Assembly (NCBI GenBank): GCA_041660925.1
Contig: JBAZVI010000003.1
Location: 290,780-354,779, forward strand
DNA: 64,000 nucleotides
Direction of reading: 5' to 3'
Origin: Elusimicrobiota bacterium
Lineage (GTDB): Bacteria; Elusimicrobiota; Elusimicrobia; UBA1565
Shown: one piece after another, positions 8,992 to 16,858 of the stretch
Numbering within the stretch: position 1 is the first letter of the stretch
How the letters are laid out: the number at the start of each line of letters is the position of its first letter
Program-made: the position numbers and the translations under genes
Notes under the pieces: model-generated
Databases searched by the model: none
Told to the model about the DNA's origin: nothing
What the model saw: the letters and a program-made list of their open reading frames with translations, nothing else

Positions 8992-9291
8992 TCACTGCAC
9001 GACGCGCACGCGCAGGCGGATGTCCTCGAGCACGGCCGCGACGGCCTCGCAGCGCTCGAGCGGGCCCTCATAGACCACGGCTTCTCCCCGGGAGTGGACC
9101 TCCCAGGAGAAGCGGCGCGCCGAGGAGAGCGAGCAGCGGATGGCCTTGATGAGCTGGCGCTCGACGTCGTCGAAGGTGTGGCATTCGCAGTTGAAGAGGA
9201 CGACGCGCCAGCCGAGGCCGCGGCCCGAGACGTCCGAGGTCCCGGGGAGCTCTTCGGTGATGGACGCGCCGGTCGAGGAGGGTCCGCTCAT
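8992..9291 (-). CDS. clpS: ClpS-like ATP-dependent protease adaptor
   Basis: A 99-residue protein whose C-terminal 75 residues fit the ClpS fold: 'GWRVVLFNCECHTFDDVERQL', then 'SWEVHSRGEAVVYEG' and 'CEAVAAVLEDI'. ClpS delivers N-degron substrates to ClpAP/ClpCP. Aligned by eye to E. coli ClpS, the N of the substrate-binding N-D-D triad and the later His ('EVHSRG') are kept, but D-D has become C-E, so the N-degron pocket may have altered specificity. Start ATG 9291 is chosen because a TATAAT box lies 6 nt upstream; a longer reading frame exists but would span that promoter. It is divergent from the kinase operon and followed by a strong hairpin. Confidence 0.75.
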   Translation of the reverse strand: MSGPSSTGASITEELPGTSDVSGRGLGWRVVLFNCECHTFDDVERQLIKAIRCSLSSARRFSWEVHSRGEAVVYEGPLERCEAVAAVLEDIRLRVRVVQ

Positions 9292-9297
9292 GTCCCG

Positions 9298-9303
9298 ATT
9301 ATA
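9298..9303 (-). promoter_or_regulatory. -10 box of clpS (leaderless arrangement)
   Basis: A perfect TATAAT on the minus strand, 6 nt before the clpS ATG, with no Shine-Dalgarno sequence between. Transcription starting about 7 nt downstream would begin at or near the start codon. No convincing -35 is seen. Confidence 0.55.
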
Positions 9304-9328
9304 TATGTTCTTATTAAGGGAGGAACCC

Positions 9329-9357
9329 TTGACTTTTCTCCTCTTCAGAATGATACT
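9329..9357 (+). promoter_or_regulatory. Sigma-70-type promoter of the kinase operon
   Basis: TTGACT (9329-9334) and GATACT (9352-9357) are separated by exactly 17 bp, in a locally AT-rich patch. A GGAGG ribosome site at 9378-9382 precedes the ATG at 9388 by 5 nt. This is the best-formed -35/-10 pair I found in the window. Confidence 0.8.
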
Positions 9358-9387
9358 AGTCACGGCCCGCAGGGCTCGGAGGAACGC

Positions 9388-11739
9388 ATGCGCCGCTCGA
9401 CCGCTTTCGCCGCACTCGTGACCGTGTTTTTCGTCGCGGGAACAGTCCCCGCTCATGCGGGGGAAGCCAAGGAGAACTACCAGAACGGCTTCGCCATCGG
9501 CGACGCCAAGTGCGGGAAGCTCTGCGGCATCGGCGCCGGCATCGTCAACGCCCTCAGCGGCGGCAAGCTCGAGGATGCCGCGAACAAGAAGAAGGAGGCG
9601 GCCGCCGCTTCGGCCTCGGCGACCGGGCAGGTCCCCGGCGGCGGCGCCGTCCCCGCGACCAACGGCACGCCCTCCTCGGACTACGGCGGCCCGAACCCGT
9701 ACGGCACGCCGAATCAGGGCGGCTCGAGAGGCGGCGCGTCATCCGGCATCGACCAGATCCCCTATCCACAGTCCTCGGGCGGCACGGGCCAGGTGGACGC
9801 GGACGCGAGCGACGGCGACAAGGGCAGTTTCGACTACGTGACGCGCGATGGCGGCTCCTCCGACGGGAAGGACGATTCCCAGGACCCGCAGGGCGTGGTG
9901 AACCCTCGCGGGATCAAGATCCCCAACGTGGACGTCGGCCGGGCGGTCACCGGCACGGGCATCTCCGAAGCGCTCGCGCGCGAGCGCGCGCGGCTCAAGC
10001 TCGGCAAGATCCCCCTGCCCAAGGACGAGCCGGTCGAGGGCGGCGGCGGCTCGGCGGGAGGAGGACTCCCCCCCGGCGGCGGCGAGGACGCAGAGGGCTC
10101 CCGCCCCTCCGCGTCGGGGGTCCCCTTCGACGAGCGCGGCATCGCGATGCCCAACGTCGCGCGCGACGGGAACGCGCAGGCCAAGGAGCGCAGCGCCGCG
10201 TACCTGAACTCCGCCGAGACGAAGAACAAGATGGGCGATTTCGCCGGGGTCGTCGAGGACGCCGACCGCTCCCTCCAGAGCTTCGCGAACGCGCGCGCCT
10301 ACACGCTCAAGGCGGTCGCGCTCGGGCGCCTCGCGGGGAAGGCCCGCGACGCCCAGTCCCGGACCTCGCTCTTCCAGCGCTCGGAGGAGGCGGCGCTCGC
10401 GGCCGTGCGCCTCGTCCGCGACAATCCCGCCGCGCGGGAGGCGGCCGCCTGGGCGCAGCTCAACCTCGGCCGCTATCAGGACGCGGTGGCCAGCGCCACC
10501 GAGGCCCTGCGTCTGAACCCCAACAGCGCGATGGCGCACGCGATCCGCGCCTACGCCCTGGAAGGCCTGGGGCGGCGCGAGGAGATGCTCGCCGACATCG
10601 AGGAGGCGGCGCGGCTCGATCCGACCCGCTTCGGCGAACAGCTGCGCGCGGCGCGCGCCGGCGAGAAGCTCTTCGACGCGCGCGGCGACGACAGCTGGCA
10701 GCTCTTCGACGCGATGACGGGCCGGCGCCACGGAGGAGGAGCCTCGGGGGCGGTCTACGCCGGGGCGCTGCTGCTCGCGCTGCTGCTCGTCGCCGGCGGC
10801 GCATGGCTGCTCTGGGGCCGCCGCGCCGCCGCTCCCGCGGGCGCCGGCCTCTCCGCGGCGCGCGCGGCCGACGACGACACGAGCGGCCTGCTCGCGGGCA
10901 AGTACCAGCTCTCCCGCATCATCGGCAAGGGCGGCATGGGCCAGGTCTGGGAGGCGCAGGACCAGTCCCTCGACCGCATCGTGGCCGTCAAGAAGATGTC
11001 GATCGGAGGAGAGTTCGAGGGCAAGGCGCGCGAGCTCTATCTCAAGGAGGCGCGCACGCTCGCCGCACTGCACCATCCGAACATCGTCGACATCTACGAG
11101 ATCCTGGACCTCCCCAACGGTCTCTACCTGGTCTTCGAGCTCCTGACCGGGAAGACGGTCCAGCAGATGCTCGCCGAGCAGAAGCGGCTGCCCTTCAAGC
11201 AGTCGCGGGAGATCCTGCGCCCCGTCTGCGAGGCCCTGGACTTCGCCCACGGCCGGGCGGTGGTGCACCGGGACCTCAAGCCCTCGAACATCATGGTCAC
11301 CGAACAGGGCTTCGTGAAGGTCATGGACTTCGGCATCGCCCGGAGCATCGGAGAGAAGGGCGCGACCCAGCCCCCCTCCCCGCTCGGGGCCGCCCCCTCG
11401 CCGCTCCTGATGGCGCGCACCCAGACCGTGGCCGGGACCCCGGCCTACATGGCGCCCGAGGCCGCCGGCGGGGTCGTCTCCCCCGCCGCCGACGTCTACG
11501 CGCTGGGCGTCTGCCTCTACGAGATGGTCACCGGTGAGCTTCCCTTCGGTCTGCAGGGAGTCCTCTCGAAGCAGGACAAGACCTGGGTGAAGGCCTCCCT
11601 CCGCGTCCCGGGCCTCTCGCCCGAGATCGACGACCTCCTCGCGCGCAGCATGACGCTGCGCATCGAGGACCGCCTCAAGAACGCCCGCGAGTTCCGCGCC
11701 GCGCTCGAGGCGGTCCGGGAGAATACGTCCCTGGCATGA
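9388..11739 (+). CDS. Membrane Ser/Thr protein kinase with periplasmic TPR domain (paralog 1)
   Basis: A 783-residue protein. Order of parts: signal peptide (1-24, ending 'VPAHA'), a Gly/Ser/Pro-rich extracytoplasmic region, TPR-like repeats (about 270-420), one membrane helix (about 453-478) and a C-terminal Hanks-type kinase. Kinase signatures are all intact: 'GKGGMGQVWEA' nucleotide loop (about 511-520), the VAVKK lysine (about 534), 'HRDLKPSN' (about 626), 'DFG' (about 647) and 'GTPAYMAPE' (about 685). The kinase should therefore be cytoplasmic and the TPR part outside, a type I topology opposite to PknB/PASTA kinases. Start ATG 9388 has GGAGG 5 nt upstream and a good promoter. Its stop overlaps the start of the paralogous kinase. 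The TPR region probably senses an envelope protein partner; the substrate is unknown. Confidence 0.9.
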   Translation: MRRSTAFAALVTVFFVAGTVPAHAGEAKENYQNGFAIGDAKCGKLCGIGAGIVNALSGGKLEDAANKKKEAAAASASATGQVPGGGAVPATNGTPSSDYGGPNPYGTPNQGGSRGGASSGIDQIPYPQSSGGTGQVDADASDGDKGSFDYVTRDGGSSDGKDDSQDPQGVVNPRGIKIPNVDVGRAVTGTGISEALARERARLKLGKIPLPKDEPVEGGGGSAGGGLPPGGGEDAEGSRPSASGVPFDERGIAMPNVARDGNAQAKERSAAYLNSAETKNKMGDFAGVVEDADRSLQSFANARAYTLKAVALGRLAGKARDAQSRTSLFQRSEEAALAAVRLVRDNPAAREAAAWAQLNLGRYQDAVASATEALRLNPNSAMAHAIRAYALEGLGRREEMLADIEEAARLDPTRFGEQLRAARAGEKLFDARGDDSWQLFDAMTGRRHGGGASGAVYAGALLLALLLVAGGAWLLWGRRAAAPAGAGLSAARAADDDTSGLLAGKYQLSRIIGKGGMGQVWEAQDQSLDRIVAVKKMSIGGEFEGKARELYLKEARTLAALHHPNIVDIYEILDLPNGLYLVFELLTGKTVQQMLAEQKRLPFKQSREILRPVCEALDFAHGRAVVHRDLKPSNIMVTEQGFVKVMDFGIARSIGEKGATQPPSPLGAAPSPLLMARTQTVAGTPAYMAPEAAGGVVSPAADVYALGVCLYEMVTGELPFGLQGVLSKQDKTWVKASLRVPGLSPEIDDLLARSMTLRIEDRLKNAREFRAALEAVRENTSLA

Positions 11740-14165
11740 GCCGGCGACCGGCCCTCGCCGCCCTCCTCGTCCTCGCGCTGGCGCCGGCGGCGCCCGGGAC
11801 GGCGCGCGCCCAGCGCACCGGCTCGTACGGCGCGACCGAGGACCCCGCCGCGCAGCAGGTCCAGCAGGCGCTGCTGAAGACCCAGATGGGGAAGAACGGG
11901 GTGGCGGCGGCCGAGCAGGCGCAGAACCAGGCGAGCGCCGCGATGGTCTCCGCGACGAACAACACCGCCAGGCAGCCGGGGCAGGACATCCAGGGGCTCC
12001 AAGGGGCCATCGGCGGCATCCAGCAGGCGCAGAAAGAGTACGAGAAGGCGCTCGCCGAGAAGCAGAAGGCCGACGAGAACTATCGGAAGAACGGCTCGGA
12101 CTACCTCAAGGCCGAGGAGGCGTACGCGCGCGAGCACGGCCGCCCCTACAACCAGAACGAGTACCTCCGCTGGAAGCAGGTCCTCGGGAGCTACGGGGCC
12201 TCCCCCGCGGCCTCCACGGTCGGCGGCGGGCCCTCCGGCGGCGGCGTCGAGTACTCGCGCCCGGCGAACACCGCGGTCTACACCCCCCCGGCTCTGGGCG
12301 AGAGCAACAACGTCAAAGGGGCCGTCGGTCCCGCCTCCTCCGCGCGGGAGAAGGAGGCGAAGGCCGCGAAGGCCGCGGCCAGGACCGGGGCGAAGGAGCC
12401 CTGGCTCGACCGCAAGATCCTCATCTCGGACTCCCAGACGCTCGAATCCCTGGGCAAGGGGTCGGCGCAGTACGACGGAGCCGCCGCGGACGCGCAGCTG
12501 CGCTCCGGCGACTCGCAGGGCGCGCTGCGCACCGTCGAGCGCGACATCGCCCGGCGGCCCTTCGACGCCGGTCCCCGGGTCATGAAGGCGCGCATCCTCA
12601 ACAAGATGAAGCGCTGGAAGGAGGCCGAGGAATCCGCCAAGAAGGCCGTCGAGCTCGACCCCGAACGCGGCGACGCCTACGAGCGGCTCACCGAAGCCCA
12701 GCTCATGCAGGGCAAGTACGAGGAGGCCAAAGCCAACGCGACGGCGGCCCTGCGGCTGAACCCCGAGAACGCCTACGCTCACCACCTGCGCGCCCTCGCC
12801 CAGGAGGGCCTCGGACGCAAGGACCGGCTGATCCGGGACCTCGAACGCGCGGCCGAGCTCGACCCCGAACGCTTCGCCTCCGAGCTGGAGGCGGCCCGGG
12901 CCGGGGTGCGGCTCTTCGACCCGAACTCCGAGGACGCGTGGCAGCTCATCGAGGCCGTCGCGGCGACCCGCCCGCTGCGCCGGCGCACGCCGCGCCTCGC
13001 CCTGCTCCTCTTCTTCGGCGGCCTCGCGGGAGCGGGGTTCATGCTCCTGCATTTCTCGCGCGCGGCCAGGAAGCCGCGGGCGGCTCCGCCTCCGTCCGAC
13101 TGGCCGGAGGCCGGGGAGGCGGTCGCCGCCTCCGTCGTCGGGAAATACGAGCTGATGCGCGTCATCGGCCGCGGCGGCATGGGGCAGGTCTGGGAGGCGC
13201 GAGACACCTCGCTCGAGCGGCGCGTCGCCGTCAAGCGCCTCTCGGAGTCCGCGTCCTTCAGCGCCGACGCGCGGGCCGCGGCCTTGCGCGAGGCCCGCAC
13301 GCTCGCCGCGCTCAAGCATCCCCACATCGTGGACATCTACGAGATCCTCGACCGTCCGGAGGGCCTCTACCTCGTCTTCGAGCTCCTCACCGGGAGGACC
13401 GTGCAGCAGATCCTCGCGGAGCGCCGGCGCATCCCTCCCGGCGAGACGCGCCGCATCCTCGAGGGCGTCTGCGACGCGCTCGCCTTCGCCCACGCGAAGG
13501 GGATCGTGCATCGCGACCTCAAGCCCTCGAACATCATGGTCGGCGAGCGCGGGCATGTGAAGGTCATGGACTTCGGCATCGCGAGGCAGATCGTCCCCGG
13601 CTCGAAGGCCGTCGAGCAGATGGAGCCCGAGGACCTCGTCGGGGAGGAGGCCGGGGGCCCCCGTCTCGACGAAGCCCTGCTCGCGCGCACCCGCAGCATC
13701 CAGGGGACCCCGGCCTACATGCCGCCGGAGGCCGACGAGGGGCTCTACTCCGCCGTCTCCGACGTCTACTCGCTGGGCGTCTGCCTCTACGAGATGCTCA
13801 CCGGCCGAGCCCCCTTCGGCCCCGACGCGGGGCTGCAGAAGGTGGAGAAGGCCTTCGCCCCGCCCAGCGCCCTGGTCCCGGGCCTGCCCAAGGAAGCCGA
13901 CGCGCTCGTCGACGAGGCGCTCGAGCCGGCCTGGCGCAAGCGCCTGGCCCTCATCGATTTCCGCGCGCGCCTCGCCCTGCTCGGCCGCCTGCCCGAGCCT
14001 TCGTCCAAGGTGGAGCCTGTCCCCCCGCCGGCGGAGACCCCGCCGCCCGACGAGCCCGTCGAGGAGGGCGTCACGGACCTTCTGGCGGACCCTACCGCCG
14101 AGGGTTCAGCCGATGAAGGTCCCCAGGACCCTCCCCAAGCGCCTCCGTCGACTCCCCAGGCGTAG
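11736..14165 (+). CDS. Membrane Ser/Thr protein kinase with periplasmic TPR domain (paralog 2)
   Basis: An 809-residue tandem paralog of the preceding gene, beginning inside its stop codon (ATGA). Layout: signal peptide (1-25, ending 'GTARA'), a Gln/Ala-rich region, TPR repeats (about 255-385), membrane helix (about 417-437), kinase domain with 'GRGGMGQVWEARD' (about 475), 'HRDLKPSN' (about 591), 'DFG' (about 610) and 'GTPAYMPPE'. A Pro/Glu-rich cytoplasmic tail follows residue 755. Both paralogs share the juxtamembrane pattern 'ARAG.xLFD....D.WQL' just before the membrane helix, so the sensor-kinase coupling region is conserved while the N-terminal linker differs. Catalytic residues look intact in both, so heterodimerisation or cross-phosphorylation is plausible but not shown. 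Confidence 0.9.
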   Translation: MSRRPALAALLVLALAPAAPGTARAQRTGSYGATEDPAAQQVQQALLKTQMGKNGVAAAEQAQNQASAAMVSATNNTARQPGQDIQGLQGAIGGIQQAQKEYEKALAEKQKADENYRKNGSDYLKAEEAYAREHGRPYNQNEYLRWKQVLGSYGASPAASTVGGGPSGGGVEYSRPANTAVYTPPALGESNNVKGAVGPASSAREKEAKAAKAAARTGAKEPWLDRKILISDSQTLESLGKGSAQYDGAAADAQLRSGDSQGALRTVERDIARRPFDAGPRVMKARILNKMKRWKEAEESAKKAVELDPERGDAYERLTEAQLMQGKYEEAKANATAALRLNPENAYAHHLRALAQEGLGRKDRLIRDLERAAELDPERFASELEAARAGVRLFDPNSEDAWQLIEAVAATRPLRRRTPRLALLLFFGGLAGAGFMLLHFSRAARKPRAAPPPSDWPEAGEAVAASVVGKYELMRVIGRGGMGQVWEARDTSLERRVAVKRLSESASFSADARAAALREARTLAALKHPHIVDIYEILDRPEGLYLVFELLTGRTVQQILAERRRIPPGETRRILEGVCDALAFAHAKGIVHRDLKPSNIMVGERGHVKVMDFGIARQIVPGSKAVEQMEPEDLVGEEAGGPRLDEALLARTRSIQGTPAYMPPEADEGLYSAVSDVYSLGVCLYEMLTGRAPFGPDAGLQKVEKAFAPPSALVPGLPKEADALVDEALEPAWRKRLALIDFRARLALLGRLPEPSSKVEPVPPPAETPPPDEPVEEGVTDLLADPTAEGSADEGPQDPPQAPPSTPQA

Positions 14166-14321
14166 ACATCCAACAACCTAGGCCCTCCGTACCACCCCCG
14201 CCATGGGTCGCTGGGTAGTGGCCCCAGGCCCGTAGGGCCTATACCCTATGGGACGAGAGGCCTAGGTGGCCGACGGAAGAAGAGCCCGAGGGTCGACGGC
14301 GGCCCTCATCGGAGGTGGTGG
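14166..14321 (+). promoter_or_regulatory. Structured spacer before the subtilisin gene
   Basis: This 156-bp gap holds nested inverted repeats: CCTAGGCC (14177-14184) pairs with GGCCTAGG (14259-14266), and AGGCCC-GTA-GGGCCT forms an inner 6-bp hairpin (14226-14240). Short CCC/GGG pairings surround TATACCCTATGGG. It could be a terminator of the kinase operon, a cis-regulatory RNA leader of the protease gene, or both. I see no match to a riboswitch class that I can name. Confidence 0.5.
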
Positions 14322-15548
14322 ATGTTCCTCAACATCGCAGCCGCATTTGTGCTGGGTGCGTTCGCGTTCGTCCCGTACGCGGCCGCCCAGGCGACGGCCC
14401 GTCCCGGGATCCGGCAGCAGACGCCTACGCAGATCGTGACGTTCAGCGCGCAGGTCCCGCCGCAGGAGCGGCGGCGGCTCGTGGAGGCCGCGGGCGCCGT
14501 GGTGGTCCGCGAGCTCCCGTTCATCGACGCCCTCGTCGTGCGCATGCCGGCCTTCCATCCGGACGCCGTCCAGCTGGTCGCCGCGGCTCCCGGAGTGGAG
14601 GGCTACGAGGACAACGTCTACAGGAAGTGGATCGAGCTCGCCGCCCCTTCGCTGAGCTCCGTGGAGATCCCCTCGGTGAGCGAGGTCCTCAGGACCGCGC
14701 GGGCCAACGCCGACATCGTCCCCAAGGCCCCCCTCATCACCGGGGAAGTCCCCTGGGGCATCTCCCGCGTGCACGCGCCGCAGACCTGGACCCGCACCCA
14801 GGGCGCGGGCGTGAAGGTGGGCGTCATCGACACCGGCGTGGACTGCACCCACCCCGACCTGCGCGCCAACTGCGCGGGCGGCTACAACGTCCTGGACCCG
14901 ACGGCCAAGCCGGTCGACGACCAGGGGCACGGGACACACGTCGCCGGCACCATCGCGGCGGTCAAGGACGGTCAGGGGGTCGTGGGCGTCGCTCCCAAGG
15001 CCCGCATCTACGCCATCAAGGTGCTCGACGCCGAAGGCGGCGGCTCCATCGAGGGCATCATCCAGGGCCTCCAGTGGGCGGCGGAGAACCGCATGCAGGT
15101 GGTCAACATGAGCCTCGGCGGCCCCGGGACGGCCGCGCTCAAGAAGGCCGTCGTGAACGCCTACAAGGCCGGCGTCACGATCGTCGCGGCGGCGGGCAAC
15201 GACCCGAACGCGCCGGTCTCGGCGCCCGCGCAGTATCCGCAGTCCATCGCGGTGAGCGCGAGCACCATCGACGACAAGCTGGCGTTCTTCTCCACGACCG
15301 GTCCCGAGGTGGCGGTCATCGGACCCGGCCACGAGATCATGTCGTGCAAGATGGGCGGCGGCACGACCAAGATGTCGGGGACCTCGATGGCGACCCCGCA
15401 CATCGCCGGCCTCGCCGCGCTGGCCGTGGCCGCGGGCGCGTCGAGCCCGAGCGCGGTGCGCGCGGCGCTCGTCGGAGCGGCGGAGAAGCTCCCCGCGCTG
15501 ACGGCGACCCAGCAGGGTGCTGGAATGCCCCTGGCTGATAATATGTGA
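14322..15548 (+). CDS. Secreted subtilisin-family (S8) serine protease
   Basis: A 408-residue pre-pro-protease. It has a signal peptide (1-22), an I9-type propeptide (about 35-110, with the 'IVTFSAQVPP' and 'VEGYEDN' strands), then the catalytic domain. The triad is complete: Asp170 in 'VIDTGVD', His203 in 'HGTHVAG' and Ser355 in 'GTSMATPH'; the oxyanion Asn is at about 293 in 'AAGND'. It should be autoprocessed after export and degrade proteins outside the cytoplasmic membrane. GGAGGTGG lies just before the ATG. No C-terminal anchor or sorting domain follows, so it is probably released. It comes after the two kinases, separated by a structured spacer, and is closed by a strong hairpin. Confidence 0.95.
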   Translation: MFLNIAAAFVLGAFAFVPYAAAQATARPGIRQQTPTQIVTFSAQVPPQERRRLVEAAGAVVVRELPFIDALVVRMPAFHPDAVQLVAAAPGVEGYEDNVYRKWIELAAPSLSSVEIPSVSEVLRTARANADIVPKAPLITGEVPWGISRVHAPQTWTRTQGAGVKVGVIDTGVDCTHPDLRANCAGGYNVLDPTAKPVDDQGHGTHVAGTIAAVKDGQGVVGVAPKARIYAIKVLDAEGGGSIEGIIQGLQWAAENRMQVVNMSLGGPGTAALKKAVVNAYKAGVTIVAAAGNDPNAPVSAPAQYPQSIAVSASTIDDKLAFFSTTGPEVAVIGPGHEIMSCKMGGGTTKMSGTSMATPHIAGLAALAVAAGASSPSAVRAALVGAAEKLPALTATQQGAGMPLADNM

Positions 15549-15556
15549 GTGAGCAG

Positions 15557-15590
15557 AGGGCCCGTTCCGGAGAAATCCGGAACGGGCCCT
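15557..15590 (+). terminator. Intrinsic-type terminator after the subtilisin gene
   Basis: Perfect 14-bp stem AGGGCCCGTTCCGG with a 6-nt loop (AGAAAT), 8 bp after the stop codon, followed by a moderately T-rich tail. Confidence 0.75.
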
Positions 15591-15610
15591 CGTCAGTTTC
15601 CTTATTGTCT

Positions 15611-15648
15611 CCCTCCCCTGCGGGGGAGGGTTGGGTGAGAGGGGGAGC
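15611..15648. repeat. Dispersed GC-rich palindromic repeat, copy A
   Basis: On the minus strand it reads CTCACCC, then CCCTCCCC and its near-complement GGGGAGGG. It shares this CTCACCC plus CCCTCNCCC/GGGNGAGGG plan with copies at 17806, 34631, 40776 and 45258. It partly overlaps a further hairpin (15637-15671) at the 3' end of the ArfB-like gene. Confidence 0.6.
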
Positions 15649-15652
15649 TCGC

Positions 15653-16015
15653 TTATGAGCTCTCCCCCCTCTTTTGTTCTCGTCGTCGCTTCCGATTCCT
15701 GATCTTCTCGAACTCCTTCAGCCTCTCGGAAGTCTCCGGCGAGAGCAGCATCTCCGCGCGGTCCACCAGCTCCCGCAGCGCCAGAAATCGGTTGAGCGAG
15801 CGGCTGCGCTCGCGGTGGCAGCGGACGACGAGCTCCAGCGGCGCGTAGCGCAGCAGGACGCAGTTGGCGCTCTTGTTGACCTTCTGGCCGCCCTTCCCCC
15901 CGCCGCGGGTGAAGCTCTCCTCGACTTTGGACAGGTCGAGGCCGAGCCGCGCGATCCTCTCGCGCAGGGCCTGGAGCTTCTCGGGTCGGACGCCGAAGTC
16001 TTCGTTGATCTTCAC
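15653..16015 (-). CDS. RF-1 domain GGQ peptidyl-tRNA hydrolase (ArfB-like)
   Basis: A 120-residue protein consisting of the class I release-factor catalytic domain alone. 'FTRGGGKGGQKVNKSANCV' (about residues 35-53) contains the GGQ tripeptide that drives peptidyl-tRNA hydrolysis. The C-terminal tail is very basic ('RNRKRRREQKRG'), as in ArfB/YaeJ and mtRF-R, whose tails insert into the mRNA channel of stalled ribosomes. It probably rescues non-stop ribosomes. It is monocistronic, beginning about 60 bp after the terminator of the tRNA-Ser gene on the same strand; its stop codon lies inside a hairpin (15637-15671). Confidence 0.85.
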   Translation of the reverse strand: MKINEDFGVRPEKLQALRERIARLGLDLSKVEESFTRGGGKGGQKVNKSANCVLLRYAPLELVVRCHRERSRSLNRFLALRELVDRAEMLLSPETSERLKEFEKIRNRKRRREQKRGESS

Positions 16016-16077
16016 TTTTCGCTTCCGGTCGCCTCGCCGGAAGCGACGGGGCTTCGTCGGGCGAGAGCGCTGAAATC

Positions 16078-16111
16078 AAGCCGGGAATCCCCTTTCGGGG
16101 ATTCCCGGCTT
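16078..16111 (-). terminator. Terminator of the tRNA-Ser gene
   Basis: Perfect 15-bp stem AAGCCGGGAATCCCC with a 4-nt loop, directly downstream of the tRNA on the minus strand and followed by a TTGATTTC tail. Confidence 0.8.
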
Positions 16112-16116
16112 AAACT

Positions 16117-16207
16117 CGGAGAGGGAGGGATTCGAACCCTCGGTACAAGTTTTCACTCGTACGACGGTTTAGCAAACCGTTGGTTTCAACCGCTCACCCA
16201 CCTCTCC
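16117..16207 (-). tRNA. tRNA-Ser (anticodon GCU)
   Basis: The minus strand folds into a 91-nt class II tRNA. Acceptor stem GGAGAGG/CCTCTCC, anticodon stem ACGGT/ACCGT with the 7-nt loop TTGCTAA (anticodon GCT), a long variable arm (GTACGAGTGAAAACTTGTAC) and a T arm with GGTTCGAATCC. The discriminator is G, as usual for serine, and CCA is not encoded. It reads serine AGC/AGU codons. Confidence 0.95.
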
Positions 16208-16858
16208 CCTTGTCGGACCCCGCACTGACGAGTGCGGGGCTGAAGCCCTCGCGAGTAAGGAATCTGCTCGCTCGGGTCCTCCCCATGGGGGGTTCCCCCC
16301 TCTGGCGCCGTCGGGCCGCTCGCGCGTCCCAGGACGGCTGTCACCCTCCACTAAGGTGCGGCGGACCATGCCGCCGCGCTTCATGAAGAACGACCTTAAG
16401 GTGCGCATTGCTTCGCTCGCGCCTTAATCAGGTGCGCGCGACTGCGCGCGCTCCTAATGAAACACCCCGTTGCTAGCGGGGCTGGGGACGACGAGGGATA
16501 CTAACTTTTGTGAAGGGGGTTGGGCAACGGGGAGATGGCTTTGTCGGCACGCTCAAGCGGGTTGCTGGCGGACTCGACATGGGTTTCAGTCGACAATAAA
16601 GAGCGTCGCTCCGACCGCGGTGAAAGACCGATGGGGCTCTGCATCGTCGGCGACTTGATAGCTCATGCCGGTTTCTGTCGGTTATGCCGCATCTTGCAGC
16701 AATTTCTGGCTCTTCGAGGATCGTGCCCCAGTGAGGACGAATAGAATGCCGGCAGCGAACGCCCCATTCTGGCATTGCGGGGGTGGGAAGGCAAGTCTTG
16801 GGGGGTCGGGAACGACGTATCTTAGCGGAGGAGGAGATCTCCGCAGGAGATCCCCCCG
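16208..16858. other. Gene-free region with clustered hairpins and lower GC
   Basis: No convincing gene in 651 bp. The first part has a 9-bp hairpin CCCCGCACT (16218-16239), then three adjacent stem-loops between about 16351 and 16462 that share AAGGTGCG or AGGTGCG left arms. The second part (about 16500-16830) is visibly less GC-rich than its surroundings, with only short frames lacking ribosome sites or recognisable products. It may be decayed foreign DNA beside the tRNA gene. A GATCTCC-GCA-GGAGATC hairpin at about 16833-16858 probably ends the serine-hydrolase transcript. Confidence 0.6.

Noticed and set aside
8938..9387. Longer start for kinase 1
   Set aside because: It would cross the clpS locus and the TTGACT/GATACT promoter; ATG 9388 has GGAGG and begins a clean signal peptide.
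14166..14321. c-di-GMP (GEMM-I) riboswitch
   Set aside because: Superficial similarity of GGGACG and TAGG motifs, but the GEMM core (CACGCACAGGGCAAACC region) is absent.
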